This document shows positions 52,065 through 64,000 of a DNA stretch of 64,000 nucleotides, in pieces (position 1 is the first letter of the stretch; every line of letters begins with the position of its first letter). The translations under genes and the position numbers were made by a program. The stretch comes from Streptomyces sp. WAC05374 (GTDB lineage Bacteria; Actinomycetota; Actinomycetes; Streptomycetales; Streptomycetaceae): assembly GCF_004353505.1 (NCBI RefSeq), contig NZ_SMNQ01000015.1, forward strand, positions 104,061 to 168,060, given 5' to 3'. Below the pieces are notes generated by a model. It saw only the letters and a list, made by a program, of their open reading frames with translations. It did not search any database and had not been told where the DNA came from.

Positions 52065-53033
52065 ATGTCCGTACGGAAGCGCGCGGCGATCTCTCTGGTA
52101 GCGGTATCGGTACTCGCCGGTGCCGTGGGCTGCCAGGGCGGGGACGAGAGCGGCAAGGGCGACAAGAAGGCCGCGGGGGCGCCGGAGCTCCAGTCCCGCG
52201 CCGCGGTGACCGAGGTCGTCCAGGCGGCGTACAAGAAGACGGCCGAGGCCAAGACCGCCAAGGTCCGTATGAAGGTGACGACGTCCGGCGCGGGGGCCGC
52301 CGGCGGCATGGGCGACATGGAGATGTCGGGCGTCATGGGGTGGGACCCGACGCTCATGGACATGACCATGAAGATGCCGAAGGGCGCGGCCGGTGCCGCC
52401 GCCGACGAGGACATGCCCGACCAGATCCGTATGAAGTGGCTCGACGACGCCATGTACATGGATCTGGGCACCAAGGCCGCCCAGGAGATGGACGGCAAGC
52501 GCTGGATGAAGATGGACCTCGGCGCGATGGCCGCCGCGTCCGGCGACAAGGAGCTCCAGAAGCAGATGACGCGCGGTCTGGAGGACATGAACCAGTCCCC
52601 GGCCCAGCAGCTCGCCCTGCTCCTGGAGTCACCGGACCTCAAGCACGTCGGCTCCGAGAAGGTCGACGGCGTGGAGGCCCAGCACTACAAGGGCACGCTG
52701 TCCGTCCAGGACGTCATCAAGTCCAACGAGTCCTTCGACGTGCTCGGCGAGAAGGAGCGCAAGGATCTCGTCGCCCAGATCGAGAAGTCCGGCATCAAGG
52801 GCTACGACACCGAGGTCTGGGTCAATGAGGACGGCTTCCCCGTGAAGATGGACCTCGGCATGACGATGCCGCAGGGCAAGGTGGCGATCACCGCCACCTA
52901 CTCCGACTACGGCGTCAAGGCCGCGGTGACGGCGCCGCCGGCCGCCGAGACCTTCGACTTCCTGAAGATGATGGAGGAGCTCGGCGCAGCGGGCGCGGGT
53001 ACGGGCCCGGACGCCGCCGGCAGCGGCATCTGA
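52065..53033 (+). CDS. Secreted lipoprotein, LppX/LprAFG or DUF1396-like
   Basis: 322-residue lipoprotein. The signal peptide SVRKRAAISLVAVSVLAGAVGC has a lipobox (LAGAVGC) with the acylated Cys near residue 23, followed by a Gly/Lys-rich linker. The mature domain (TAKVRMKVTTSG; RMKWLDDAMYMDLG; RWMKMDLGAMAAASG; DTEVWVNEDGFPVKMDLGM) resembles LppX/LprG-type or LolA-fold lipid-binding lipoproteins of actinomycetes. ATG 52065 has GGGGGA at good spacing; GTG 52050 is an equally credible start. It sits alone between the rplKA and rplJL units; role unknown. Confidence 0.8.
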   Translation: MSVRKRAAISLVAVSVLAGAVGCQGGDESGKGDKKAAGAPELQSRAAVTEVVQAAYKKTAEAKTAKVRMKVTTSGAGAAGGMGDMEMSGVMGWDPTLMDMTMKMPKGAAGAAADEDMPDQIRMKWLDDAMYMDLGTKAAQEMDGKRWMKMDLGAMAAASGDKELQKQMTRGLEDMNQSPAQQLALLLESPDLKHVGSEKVDGVEAQHYKGTLSVQDVIKSNESFDVLGEKERKDLVAQIEKSGIKGYDTEVWVNEDGFPVKMDLGMTMPQGKVAITATYSDYGVKAAVTAPPAAETFDFLKMMEELGAAGAGTGPDAAGSGI

Positions 53034-53262
53034 CCCCCTGATCCGCCCGGGGGCCCTGCTGGGCCCCGGGGCGGCCCCCGTCTCGGCCCGTACGGCTCAG
53101 TCCCGCCCATGGCCGGGGCTCCTGACCGCGCCGACCGCCCCCGGGGCACGGGACCGGCACAGGGGCACCCATGGCCCCCGGTGGCCCCGATTGGACCGTC
53201 CACGGGCGGGCCCCGGACCATCACCGGAGCCGACGCCGCCAAGGCGGCCGGTCCCGGCCGAT

Positions 53263-53292
53263 TTGCTTGGGGTCGGGGGGGTCCCGTACTCT
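53263..53292 (+). promoter_or_regulatory. Promoter for rplJ-rplL
   Basis: TTGCTT (53263-53268), an 18-base spacer and TACTCT (53287-53292); it predicts a leader of about 230 bases before rplJ. Confidence 0.6.
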
Positions 53293-53298
53293 TCCACA

Positions 53299-53435
53299 GA
53301 AGCCAAAGACCGCTGGTCGTTGCTGCGCTCGTCAAGAGTCGCGGCGGCCGAAGGATCCGCTAGCTGCGGACGACCCGCGTAGGTGACAGTGGATGTACTC
53401 CCGGATGTCGCTCTTCATGAGTCCAGCCGGTTGAG
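53299..53435 (+). ncRNA. Ribosomal protein L10 leader (rplJL autoregulatory mRNA element)
   Basis: The long untranslated leader holds the AGACCGCTGGTCGTTG segment near 53306-53321 and the GGATCCGC/GCGGACGACC pairing near 53354-53375, which resemble the L10 leader where L10(L12)4 binds its own mRNA. Identified by position and these motifs; the exact ends are uncertain. The 53034-53262 stretch before the promoter has no gene. Confidence 0.6.
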
Positions 53436-53438
53436 TCA

Positions 53439-53472
53439 CGCCCCGTGCGCCTGCGCCGGGGCGTTTCGTTTT
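53439..53472 (+). terminator. Attenuator-like hairpin in the rplJ leader
   Basis: CGCCCCG (53439-53445) pairs with CGGGGCG (53457-53463), extended inside by GCGC-CT-GCGC, and is followed by TTTCGTTTT. It sits between the L10 leader and the rplJ ribosome site (start 53532), the right place for transcription attenuation. Confidence 0.65.
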
Positions 53473-53531
53473 GCCCAGTCTCCTTCCTTCAGCCCACGCG
53501 GTCCGAATCACCCGGAAGGAGGCCGAGGCTC

Positions 53532-54062
53532 ATGGCGAGGCCCGACAAGTCTGCTGCGGTTGCCGAGCTGACGGACAAGTTCCGCAGCTCGAACGCCGCC
53601 GTGCTGACCGAGTACCGCGGTCTCACCGTGGCACAGCTCAAGACGCTGCGCCGTTCGCTCGGTGAGAACGCCCAGTACGCCGTGGTGAAGAACACGCTGA
53701 CCAAGATTGCGGCCAACGAGGCCGGGATCACGACGCTCGACGACCAGTTCACTGGTCCGACGGCTGTCGCCTTCATCACCGGTGACCCGGTGGAGTCGGC
53801 GAAGGGTCTTCGTGACTTCGCCAAGGAGAACCCGAACCTGATCATCAAGGGCGGTGTCCTTGATGGTAAGGCGCTCTCCGCCGATGAGATCAAGAAGCTT
53901 GCGGACCTCGAGTCCCGCGAGGTTCTGCTCGCCAAGCTGGCGGGCGCCATGAAGGGCAAGCAGTCCCAGGCTGCCGCGCTCTTCCAGGCGCTTCCCTCGA
54001 AGCTCGTCCGCACCGTGGACGCGCTCCGTGCCAAGCAGGCCGAGCAGGGCGGTGCCGAGTAA
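53532..54062 (+). CDS. rplJ: 50S ribosomal protein L10
   Basis: 176-residue L10, base of the L7/L12 stalk. Typical segments are ARPDKSAAVAELTDKF, LTEYRGLTVAQLKTLRRSL, YAVVKNTLTKIAANE and the C-terminal L12-binding helices ALFQALPSKLVRTVDALR. ATG 53532 has GGAGG ten bases upstream; an earlier in-frame start overlaps the attenuator and is rejected. Confidence 0.98.
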   Translation: MARPDKSAAVAELTDKFRSSNAAVLTEYRGLTVAQLKTLRRSLGENAQYAVVKNTLTKIAANEAGITTLDDQFTGPTAVAFITGDPVESAKGLRDFAKENPNLIIKGGVLDGKALSADEIKKLADLESREVLLAKLAGAMKGKQSQAAALFQALPSKLVRTVDALRAKQAEQGGAE

Positions 54063-54175
54063 TTCGGCTCGCGCATTGATCGTGGCCCGCTAGGGCGACG
54101 GTCGCAGCGGGCCCAACGTACGCCCGCCTCACATGTACACCCGGCACCAGCCGATTTAGTGGAAGGACCGCCATC

Positions 54176-54562
54176 ATGGCGAAGCTGTCTCAGGAAGACC
54201 TGCTCGCGCAGTTCGAGGAGATGACCCTCATCGAGCTCGCCGCGTTCGTTTCGGCGTTCGAGGAGAAGTTCGACGTCACCGCCGCCGCCCCGGTCGCCGT
54301 GGCCGCCGCTGCCCAGGGTGGTGGCGAGGGTGCCGCCGCCGCCGAGGAGAAGGACGAGTTCGACGTCATCCTCACCGGCGCCGGTGACAAGAAGATCCAG
54401 GTCATCAAGGTCGTGCGTGAGCTGACCTCCCTGGGTCTGAAGGAGGCCAAGGACCTCGTCGACGGCACCCCGAAGCCGGTCCTCGAGAAGGTCGCCAAGG
54501 ACGCCGCGGAGAAGGCTGCCGAGTCCCTCAAGGCTGCCGGCGCCTCCGTCGAGGTCAAGTAA
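54176..54562 (+). CDS. rplL: 50S ribosomal protein L7/L12
   Basis: 128-residue L7/L12 stalk protein that recruits translation GTPases. It has the N-terminal dimerisation helices (LLAQFEEMTLIELAAFVSAF), an Ala/Gly hinge and the C-terminal domain EKDEFDVILTGAGDKKIQVI through LGLKEAKDLVDGTPK. ATG 54176 has GGAAGGACC upstream. It follows rplJ after 113 bases. Confidence 0.98.
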   Translation: MAKLSQEDLLAQFEEMTLIELAAFVSAFEEKFDVTAAAPVAVAAAAQGGGEGAAAAEEKDEFDVILTGAGDKKIQVIKVVRELTSLGLKEAKDLVDGTPKPVLEKVAKDAAEKAAESLKAAGASVEVK

Positions 54563-54588
54563 CACCTCGCGAGTCTCCTGACTCGCTC

Positions 54589-54644
54589 AGCGCCCTCTCA
54601 GGGCGCTTGCGAAGGGCGATCACCCATGCGGGTGGTCGCCCTTC
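54589..54644 (+). terminator. Tandem hairpins after rplL
   Basis: First AGCGCCCT-CTC-AGGGCGCT (54589-54607), then GAAGGGCGATCACCC (54611-54625) pairing with GGGTGGTCGCCCTTC (54630-54644). They probably terminate or attenuate transcription between rplJL and rpoBC. The rest of 54645-54894 has no gene. Confidence 0.7.
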
Positions 54645-54894
54645 GGCGTTGCCGTGACGCCTGCCTTGCGCCGGCGCCGGCGCGGAGTATGGTGATCTTC
54701 GCCGTGCGCCCCACATGGCCCCACTTGGCTGGGGGCCTTGACGAACCGCACGCCGCGCGCAATTCTCAGGACGCGCCGTCACAACGATCCGGATCCGAGG
54801 CATGGATCGACGGCCGAACGGGCAGTATCGATGTGCGCCAACGGCGCGAGGTGCCGCGGAGTTGAGAACAACGAGGGTCGCGATTTACTCGCCC

Positions 54895-54923
54895 TGGACA
54901 TCAGTGGGCCAAGTGGCTACACT
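54895..54923 (+). promoter_or_regulatory. rpoBC promoter
   Basis: TGGACA (54895-54900), 17 bases, TACACT (54918-54923). A strong vegetative-type promoter predicting a leader of about 170 bases before rpoB. Its presence means rpoBC need not depend on read-through from rplJL. Confidence 0.65.
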
Positions 54924-55102
54924 GACCCTTTGCGCTGCCTGTTAGCTGCCCCCTGCCCGTCACCAGGGGCATCCCCTCGCAAGAGCACAGTTGACCGAAT
55001 GCCCTGACCAGGCCCTTTGGCTGAAATCAGGAAGTCTGTCTCCGTGTCCGGCGTGGGACCGGTACGCGCGTAGTGAGTCCGAGCCCTCGGAAGGACCCCC
55101 TC

Positions 55103-58100
55103 TTGGCCGCCTCGCGCAACGCCTCGACCGCGAATACGAACAACGGCGCAAGCACCGCCCCGCTGCGCATCTCCTTTGCAAAGATCAAGGAGCCCCTCGA
55201 GGTTCCGAACCTCCTCGCGCTGCAGACCGAGAGCTTTGACTGGCTGCTCGGCAACGCCGCGTGGAAGGCTCGTGTCGAGGCGGCTCTGGAGTCCGGACAG
55301 GACGTCCCCACGAAGTCCGGTCTGGAGGAGATCTTCGAGGAGATCTCTCCGATCGAGGATTTCTCCGGGTCGATGTCGCTGACCTTCCGCGACCACCGCT
55401 TCGAGCCCCCGAAGAACTCGATCGACGAGTGCAAGGAGCGCGACTTCACGTACGCCGCGCCGCTCTTCGTCACGGCCGAGTTCACCAACAACGAGACCGG
55501 CGAGATCAAGTCCCAGACGGTCTTCATGGGCGACTTCCCGCTCATGACCAACAAGGGAACGTTCGTCATCAACGGCACCGAGCGTGTCGTGGTGTCGCAG
55601 CTCGTCCGCTCGCCGGGTGTGTACTTCGACTCCTCCATCGACAAGACGTCCGACAAGGACATCTTCTCCGCCAAGATCATCCCGTCCCGGGGTGCCTGGC
55701 TGGAGATGGAGATCGACAAGCGCGACATGGTCGGTGTCCGCATCGACCGCAAGCGCAAGCAGTCCGTGACCGTCCTCCTCAAGGCTCTCGGCTGGACCAC
55801 CGAGCAGATCCTCCAGGAGTTCGGCGAGTACGAGTCCATGCGCGCCACCCTGGAGAAGGACCACACCCAGGGCCAGGACGACGCGCTGCTCGACATCTAC
55901 CGCAAGCTGCGCCCGGGCGAGCCGCCGACGCGCGAGGCCGCTCAGACGCTGCTCGAGAACCTCTACTTCAACCCCAAGCGCTACGACCTCGCGAAGGTCG
56001 GCCGCTACAAGGTGAACAAGAAGCTCGGCGCCGACGAGCCGCTGGACGCCGGTGTGCTCACCACCGACGACGTCATCGCCACGATCAAGTACCTGGTGAA
56101 GCTCCACGCGGGCGAGACCGAGACGATCGGCGAGAACGGCACGCAGATCGTCGTCGAGACCGACGACATCGACCACTTCGGCAACCGTCGTCTGCGCAAC
56201 GTCGGCGAGCTCATCCAGAATCAGGTCCGCACGGGTCTGGCTCGTATGGAGCGCGTCGTGCGCGAGCGCATGACGACCCAGGACGTCGAGGCGATCACGC
56301 CGCAGACCCTGATCAACATCCGGCCGGTCGTCGCCTCCATCAAGGAGTTCTTCGGCACCAGCCAGCTCTCGCAGTTCATGGACCAGAACAACCCGCTGTC
56401 CGGGCTGACGCACAAGCGTCGTCTGTCCGCGCTCGGCCCGGGTGGTCTGTCCCGTGAGCGGGCCGGCTTCGAGGTCCGTGACGTGCACCCGTCCCACTAC
56501 GGACGCATGTGCCCGATCGAGACCCCCGAAGGCCCGAACATCGGTCTGATCGGTTCGCTCGCCTCGTACGGCCGCGTCAACGCGTTCGGCTTCGTCGAGA
56601 CGCCGTACCGCAAGGTCGTCGAGGGCCAGGTCACCGACGAGGTGGACTACCTGACCGCCGACGAGGAGGACCGCTTCGTCATCGCCCAGGCCAACGCGCC
56701 GCTGACCGACGAGCTCCGGTTCGCCGAGGCCCGCGTGCTGGTCCGCCGCCGTGGCGGCGAGGTCGACTACGTCGCGCCCGACGACGTGGACTACATGGAC
56801 GTCTCGCCGCGCCAGATGGTGTCGGTCGCGACCGCCATGATCCCGTTCCTCGAGCACGACGACGCCAACCGTGCCCTCATGGGCGCGAACATGATGCGCC
56901 AGGCCGTTCCGCTCATCAAGGCGGAGGCGCCGCTGGTCGGTACCGGCATGGAGTACCGCTGTGCCACCGACGCCGGCGACGTCATCAAGGCCGAGAAGGA
57001 CGGTGTGATCCAGGAGGTCTCGGCCGACTACATCACCGTCGCCAACGACGACGGCACGTACACCACGTACCGCGTCGCCAAGTTCTCCCGCTCCAACCAG
57101 GGCACCTCGGTCAACCAGAAGGTCGTCGTCTCCGAGGGCGACCGCGTGATCGAGGGCCAGGTCCTCGCCGACGGCCCCGCCACCGAGAACGGTGAGATGG
57201 CGCTCGGCAAGAACCTGCTGGTCGCGTTCATGCCGTGGGAGGGTCACAACTACGAGGACGCGATCATCCTGTCGCAGCGCCTCGTGCAGGACGACGTCCT
57301 CTCCTCGATCCACATCGAGGAGCACGAGGTCGACGCCCGTGACACCAAGCTCGGCCCGGAGGAGATCACCCGGGACATCCCGAACGTCTCCGAGGAGGTC
57401 CTCGCCGACCTCGACGAGCGCGGCATCATCCGGATCGGTGCCGAGGTCGTCGCCGGCGACATCCTCGTCGGCAAGGTCACGCCCAAGGGTGAGACCGAGC
57501 TGACCCCGGAGGAGCGCCTGCTCCGCGCGATCTTCGGTGAGAAGGCCCGTGAGGTCCGTGACACCTCGCTGAAGGTGCCGCACGGCGAGACCGGCAAGGT
57601 CATCGGCGTCCGCGTCTTCGACCGCGAGGAGGGCGACGAGCTTCCCCCCGGTGTCAACCAGCTCGTGCGCGTGTACGTCGCGCAGAAGCGCAAGATCACC
57701 GACGGTGACAAGCTCGCCGGCCGTCACGGCAACAAGGGTGTCATCTCCAAGATCCTCCCGATCGAGGACATGCCGTTCCTCGAGGACGGCACCCCGGTCG
57801 ACATCATCCTCAACCCGCTGGGTGTCCCGTCCCGAATGAACCCGGGACAGGTCCTGGAGATCCACCTCGGGTGGCTCGCCAGCCGCGGCTGGGACGTCTC
57901 CGGCCTCGCGGACGAGTGGGCGCAGCGCCTCCAGGCGATCGGCGCCGACCAGGTCGCGCCCGGCACCAACGTCGCCACCCCCGTCTTCGACGGTGCGCGT
58001 GAGGACGAGCTGGCCGGTCTGCTCCAGCACACGATCCCGAACCGCGACGGCGAGCGCATGGTGCTCCCGTCCGGCAAGGCCCGGCTGTTCGACGGCCGCT

Positions 58101-58588
58101 CCGGCGAGCCGTTCCCGGACCCGATCTCGGTCGGGTACATGTACATCCTCAAGCTCCACCACCTGGTCGACGACAAGCTGCACGCCCGCTCGACCGGTCC
58201 GTACTCGATGATCACCCAGCAGCCGCTGGGTGGTAAGGCTCAGTTCGGTGGCCAGCGCTTCGGTGAGATGGAGGTGTGGGCGCTGGAGGCTTACGGCGCC
58301 GCGTACGCCCTCCAGGAGCTGCTGACGATCAAGTCCGACGACGTCACCGGCCGCGTGAAGGTCTACGAGGCCATCGTCAAGGGCGAGAACATCCCCGAGC
58401 CCGGCATCCCCGAGTCCTTCAAGGTGCTCATCAAGGAGATGCAGTCCCTGTGCCTCAACGTGGAGGTGCTGTCCTCGGACGGCATGTCCATCGAGATGCG
58501 CGACACCGACGAGGACGTCTTCCGCGCTGCGGAGGAGCTCGGCATCGACCTGTCCCGGCGAGAGCCGAGCAGCGTCGAAGAGGTCTGA
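55103..58588 (+). CDS. rpoB: RNA polymerase beta subunit
   Basis: 1161-residue beta subunit. The start is a TTG at 55103: GGAAGGA lies seven bases upstream and this gives the length and N-terminus known for Streptomyces RpoB, whereas an in-frame GTG at 55073 adds ten atypical residues. The rifampicin region FGTSQLSQFMDQNN to THKRRLSALGPGGL carries the usual sensitive residues (Asp, His, Ser). Other core motifs are MCPIETPEGPNIGLI, FMPWEGHNYEDAI, GDKLAGRHGNKGVI and GGKAQFGGQRFGEMEVWAL. rpoC follows after 96 bases. Confidence 0.98.
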   Translation: MAASRNASTANTNNGASTAPLRISFAKIKEPLEVPNLLALQTESFDWLLGNAAWKARVEAALESGQDVPTKSGLEEIFEEISPIEDFSGSMSLTFRDHRFEPPKNSIDECKERDFTYAAPLFVTAEFTNNETGEIKSQTVFMGDFPLMTNKGTFVINGTERVVVSQLVRSPGVYFDSSIDKTSDKDIFSAKIIPSRGAWLEMEIDKRDMVGVRIDRKRKQSVTVLLKALGWTTEQILQEFGEYESMRATLEKDHTQGQDDALLDIYRKLRPGEPPTREAAQTLLENLYFNPKRYDLAKVGRYKVNKKLGADEPLDAGVLTTDDVIATIKYLVKLHAGETETIGENGTQIVVETDDIDHFGNRRLRNVGELIQNQVRTGLARMERVVRERMTTQDVEAITPQTLINIRPVVASIKEFFGTSQLSQFMDQNNPLSGLTHKRRLSALGPGGLSRERAGFEVRDVHPSHYGRMCPIETPEGPNIGLIGSLASYGRVNAFGFVETPYRKVVEGQVTDEVDYLTADEEDRFVIAQANAPLTDELRFAEARVLVRRRGGEVDYVAPDDVDYMDVSPRQMVSVATAMIPFLEHDDANRALMGANMMRQAVPLIKAEAPLVGTGMEYRCATDAGDVIKAEKDGVIQEVSADYITVANDDGTYTTYRVAKFSRSNQGTSVNQKVVVSEGDRVIEGQVLADGPATENGEMALGKNLLVAFMPWEGHNYEDAIILSQRLVQDDVLSSIHIEEHEVDARDTKLGPEEITRDIPNVSEEVLADLDERGIIRIGAEVVAGDILVGKVTPKGETELTPEERLLRAIFGEKAREVRDTSLKVPHGETGKVIGVRVFDREEGDELPPGVNQLVRVYVAQKRKITDGDKLAGRHGNKGVISKILPIEDMPFLEDGTPVDIILNPLGVPSRMNPGQVLEIHLGWLASRGWDVSGLADEWAQRLQAIGADQVAPGTNVATPVFDGAREDELAGLLQHTIPNRDGERMVLPSGKARLFDGRSGEPFPDPISVGYMYILKLHHLVDDKLHARSTGPYSMITQQPLGGKAQFGGQRFGEMEVWALEAYGAAYALQELLTIKSDDVTGRVKVYEAIVKGENIPEPGIPESFKVLIKEMQSLCLNVEVLSSDGMSIEMRDTDEDVFRAAEELGIDLSRREPSSVEEV

Positions 58589-58684
58589 CGGGTCTGGCCG
58601 GGGCCTCCTCGTGAGGCCCCGGCCCTGCCCCGGACCCGTACAGACCATGATTGAGACACGAACCCTGAGAGGGATTGACGCATA

Positions 58685-62584
<3,900 letters not shown>

Positions 62585-62601
62585 GCGAGTCGCTTGATCG
62601 A

Positions 62602-62646
62602 CCGAAGGGCGGTCACCCCGTTGCGTACGGGGTGACCGCCCTTCGG
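62602..62646 (+). terminator. rpoC terminator
   Basis: 19-bp perfect stem: CCGAAGGGCGGTCACCCCG (62602-62620), loop TTGCGTA, complement 62628-62646. The outer arm resembles the second hairpin after rplL. It is followed by G-rich sequence including three GGGCCT hexamers (62703-62723) up to the next gene. Confidence 0.88.
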
Positions 62647-62741
62647 CGTGTGCTGGGCGGGGCCTGGGCGGAGCTTGGGAAGCCTTGGGCCGGGTGTAGG
62701 CGGGGCCTGGGCCTGGGCCTGGGCGGTGGCCTCGGCGGGCC

Positions 62742-63761
62742 CTAGCGCTGGGGTTTGGGCTGCAGGTACGGCTGGAGGTGGTGCAGCCGGGTGTGGTGGT
62801 CCGGGTGAGAGGCGAGCAGCTTGCTGAGCGCGCTCTCCTGGGGCGGGGGCTGGCCGTGGTACGCCGCGATCGCCGCGGCCTGCGCCTGCTGGTGCTGCTC
62901 CGCCTGGTGCAGCTTGTCCAGGACGGCGGCCAGCATGGGCGCGAAGCCCAGCGCCGCCGCGTGCTGGTCTGCCCGCAGCTCGGCGCGCCGGCCGACGGCG
63001 GCGAGCGCGTACGGCACGCCCAGGATGAGGAGCGGGAGCCCGTAGAGGGTGCTGACCGTCGCGAACGCGATGGCGCCGAAGACGAGGACGACGATCCCCA
63101 TGCCGAAGCAGGAGAACAGCCGGGACACCCGGAAGACCGCCGACGACACGGCGCGCAGCACGCGCCACGCGATCCGGCCCGGCAGCGCGTACCAGTAGCC
63201 GAGCAGCGAGGACCAGGTGTGGCCGCCGACGTGGTGGCCCAGCTCGTGCGCCAGGACGGCGGCGAGCTCGCCGTTGGGGAGCTGGTTCATGGCGAAGCGG
63301 GTGACCCCGACGATGTGGCCGGCGGCCGCGACCGCGTTGAGGTGATCGCTGTCCTCCACCCACAGCTCGTAGGTGCGCCCCTCGACACCCGCGCGTGCGG
63401 TGACCTCCCGCCACACCGGTTCCAGCCGTGCGCGCTCCTGCGGCGTGGGGTGTCGCAGCTTCAGCAGCCGGCGGGCGATGGCGCTCTCGGTGGGCCGGTG
63501 GAACACCAGGGCCCCGCTGAGCAGCCAGGCGAAGAACACGATGACGCCGAGGCCGCCGAAGAGGAGCGAGACCAGGGCCATCACGAACAGGCTGCACAGG
63601 AAGTGGGGGAGGTAGAGCAGCAGGTTCCCGATGGCCGTGACGTCCGCGCCGCGCTGGCTGTCGGACAGGTGGATGCGCCGCCGGTCCGTGCTGATGTGGT
63701 GCGGATGGGCGGGGTCGTCGGGGTGGAGGGGGGTGAGGGGGGCGGCGGCCGTGGTGGGGAT
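62742..63761 (-). CDS. M48-family metalloprotease (5' end unresolved)
   Basis: Membrane-bound zinc protease. The active site is AAVLAHELGHHVGGH (HExxH) and the downstream Glu is in GRRAELRADQHAAALG. Hydrophobic helices include LFGGLGVIVFFAWLLSGALVF and CFGMGIVVLVFGAIAF. The C-terminus is HHTRLHHLQPYLQPKPQR. In-frame starts exist at GTG 63584 and ATG 63581, but the frame stays open and protein-like upstream (DRRRIHLSDSQRGADVTAIG and LLLYLPHFLCSLF), reaching the poly-G tract at 63762. The true start is probably beyond it, after a proline-rich N-terminus. The upper coordinate given is where the readable sequence ends, not a start codon. Confidence 0.8.
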   Translation of the reverse strand: MPTTAAAPLTPLHPDDPAHPHHISTDRRRIHLSDSQRGADVTAIGNLLLYLPHFLCSLFVMALVSLLFGGLGVIVFFAWLLSGALVFHRPTESAIARRLLKLRHPTPQERARLEPVWREVTARAGVEGRTYELWVEDSDHLNAVAAAGHIVGVTRFAMNQLPNGELAAVLAHELGHHVGGHTWSSLLGYWYALPGRIAWRVLRAVSSAVFRVSRLFSCFGMGIVVLVFGAIAFATVSTLYGLPLLILGVPYALAAVGRRAELRADQHAAALGFAPMLAAVLDKLHQAEQHQQAQAAAIAAYHGQPPPQESALSKLLASHPDHHTRLHHLQPYLQPKPQR

Positions 63762-63954
<193 letters not shown>

Positions 63955-64000
63955 GGTACTGCGGGGCGGCGGCCGGCGGGGGCTGCGGCGGCTCGGGGTA

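Noticed and set aside
56340..56470. Rifampicin-resistance substitutions in rpoB.
   Set aside because: The Asp, His and Ser usually changed in resistant strains are all wild type here.

Overview
The window is about 64 kb of very GC-rich DNA with GTG, ATG and one TTG start codons, strong third-position G/C and many 4-base start/stop overlaps. Gene order and protein sequences point to a Streptomyces (or very close actinomycete) core chromosome: nuoLMN, korAB, a second partial nuo cluster, tRNA-Tyr, tRNA-Thr/tRNA-Met, rpmG, a MaoC pair, murB, aspC, tRNA-Trp, secE, nusG, rplKA, rplJL, rpoBC. No transposase, integrase, phage gene or CRISPR array was seen.

Layout. 1-4593: end of a complete-type complex I operon (nuoL partial, nuoM, nuoN). 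4697-9190: fumarylacetoacetase, a CocE-like hydrolase whose nucleophile position reads Gly, and a polyprenyl diphosphate synthase. 9191-16817: accessory stretch with a LolA-like secreted protein, an M28 aminopeptidase, a VOC protein divergent from a CGNR regulator/SRPBCC operon, RarD, and a quinone-reductase-like SDR divergent from an HxlR regulator; several gene 3' ends here carry short tandem repeats of 21-36 bp. 16889-23735: korAB, a NarL-type response regulator and two paralogous sensor kinases. 23917-33880: second nuo operon nuoABCHIJKLMN, lacking nuoD, E, F and G. 33917-42211: MscL-like protein with a zinc ribbon, htpX, yccF, permease, glsB, ogt-alkB, yajQ, tRNA-Tyr, GyrI-like protein, SDR, amidohydrolase. 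42542-48877: tRNA-Thr, tRNA-Met, rpmG, two MaoC dehydratases, murB, SDR/TetR pair, adenosine deaminase, aspC. 48980-62646: tRNA-Trp, secE-nusG, rplK-rplA, a lipoprotein, rplJ-rplL with an L10 leader, rpoB-rpoC. 62742-64000: an M48 metalloprotease running into a poly-G tract that looks like a sequencing artefact.

How it fits together. The first nuo genes belong to the usual NADH-fed respiratory complex. The second cluster keeps the membrane arm and the FeS subunits NuoB and NuoI but has no NADH-input module and no quinone-site NuoD. It lies next to korAB, an enzyme that reduces ferredoxin, and a dedicated-looking two-component system, so a ferredoxin-fed or otherwise specialised complex I is the most interesting hypothesis in the window. 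The right-hand third is the conserved transcription/translation block, with recognisable promoters, terminators and a ribosomal-protein leader.

Limits. Functions come from reading motifs and gene order by eye. Promoters, operators and residue-loss claims are predictions that need alignment or experiment.
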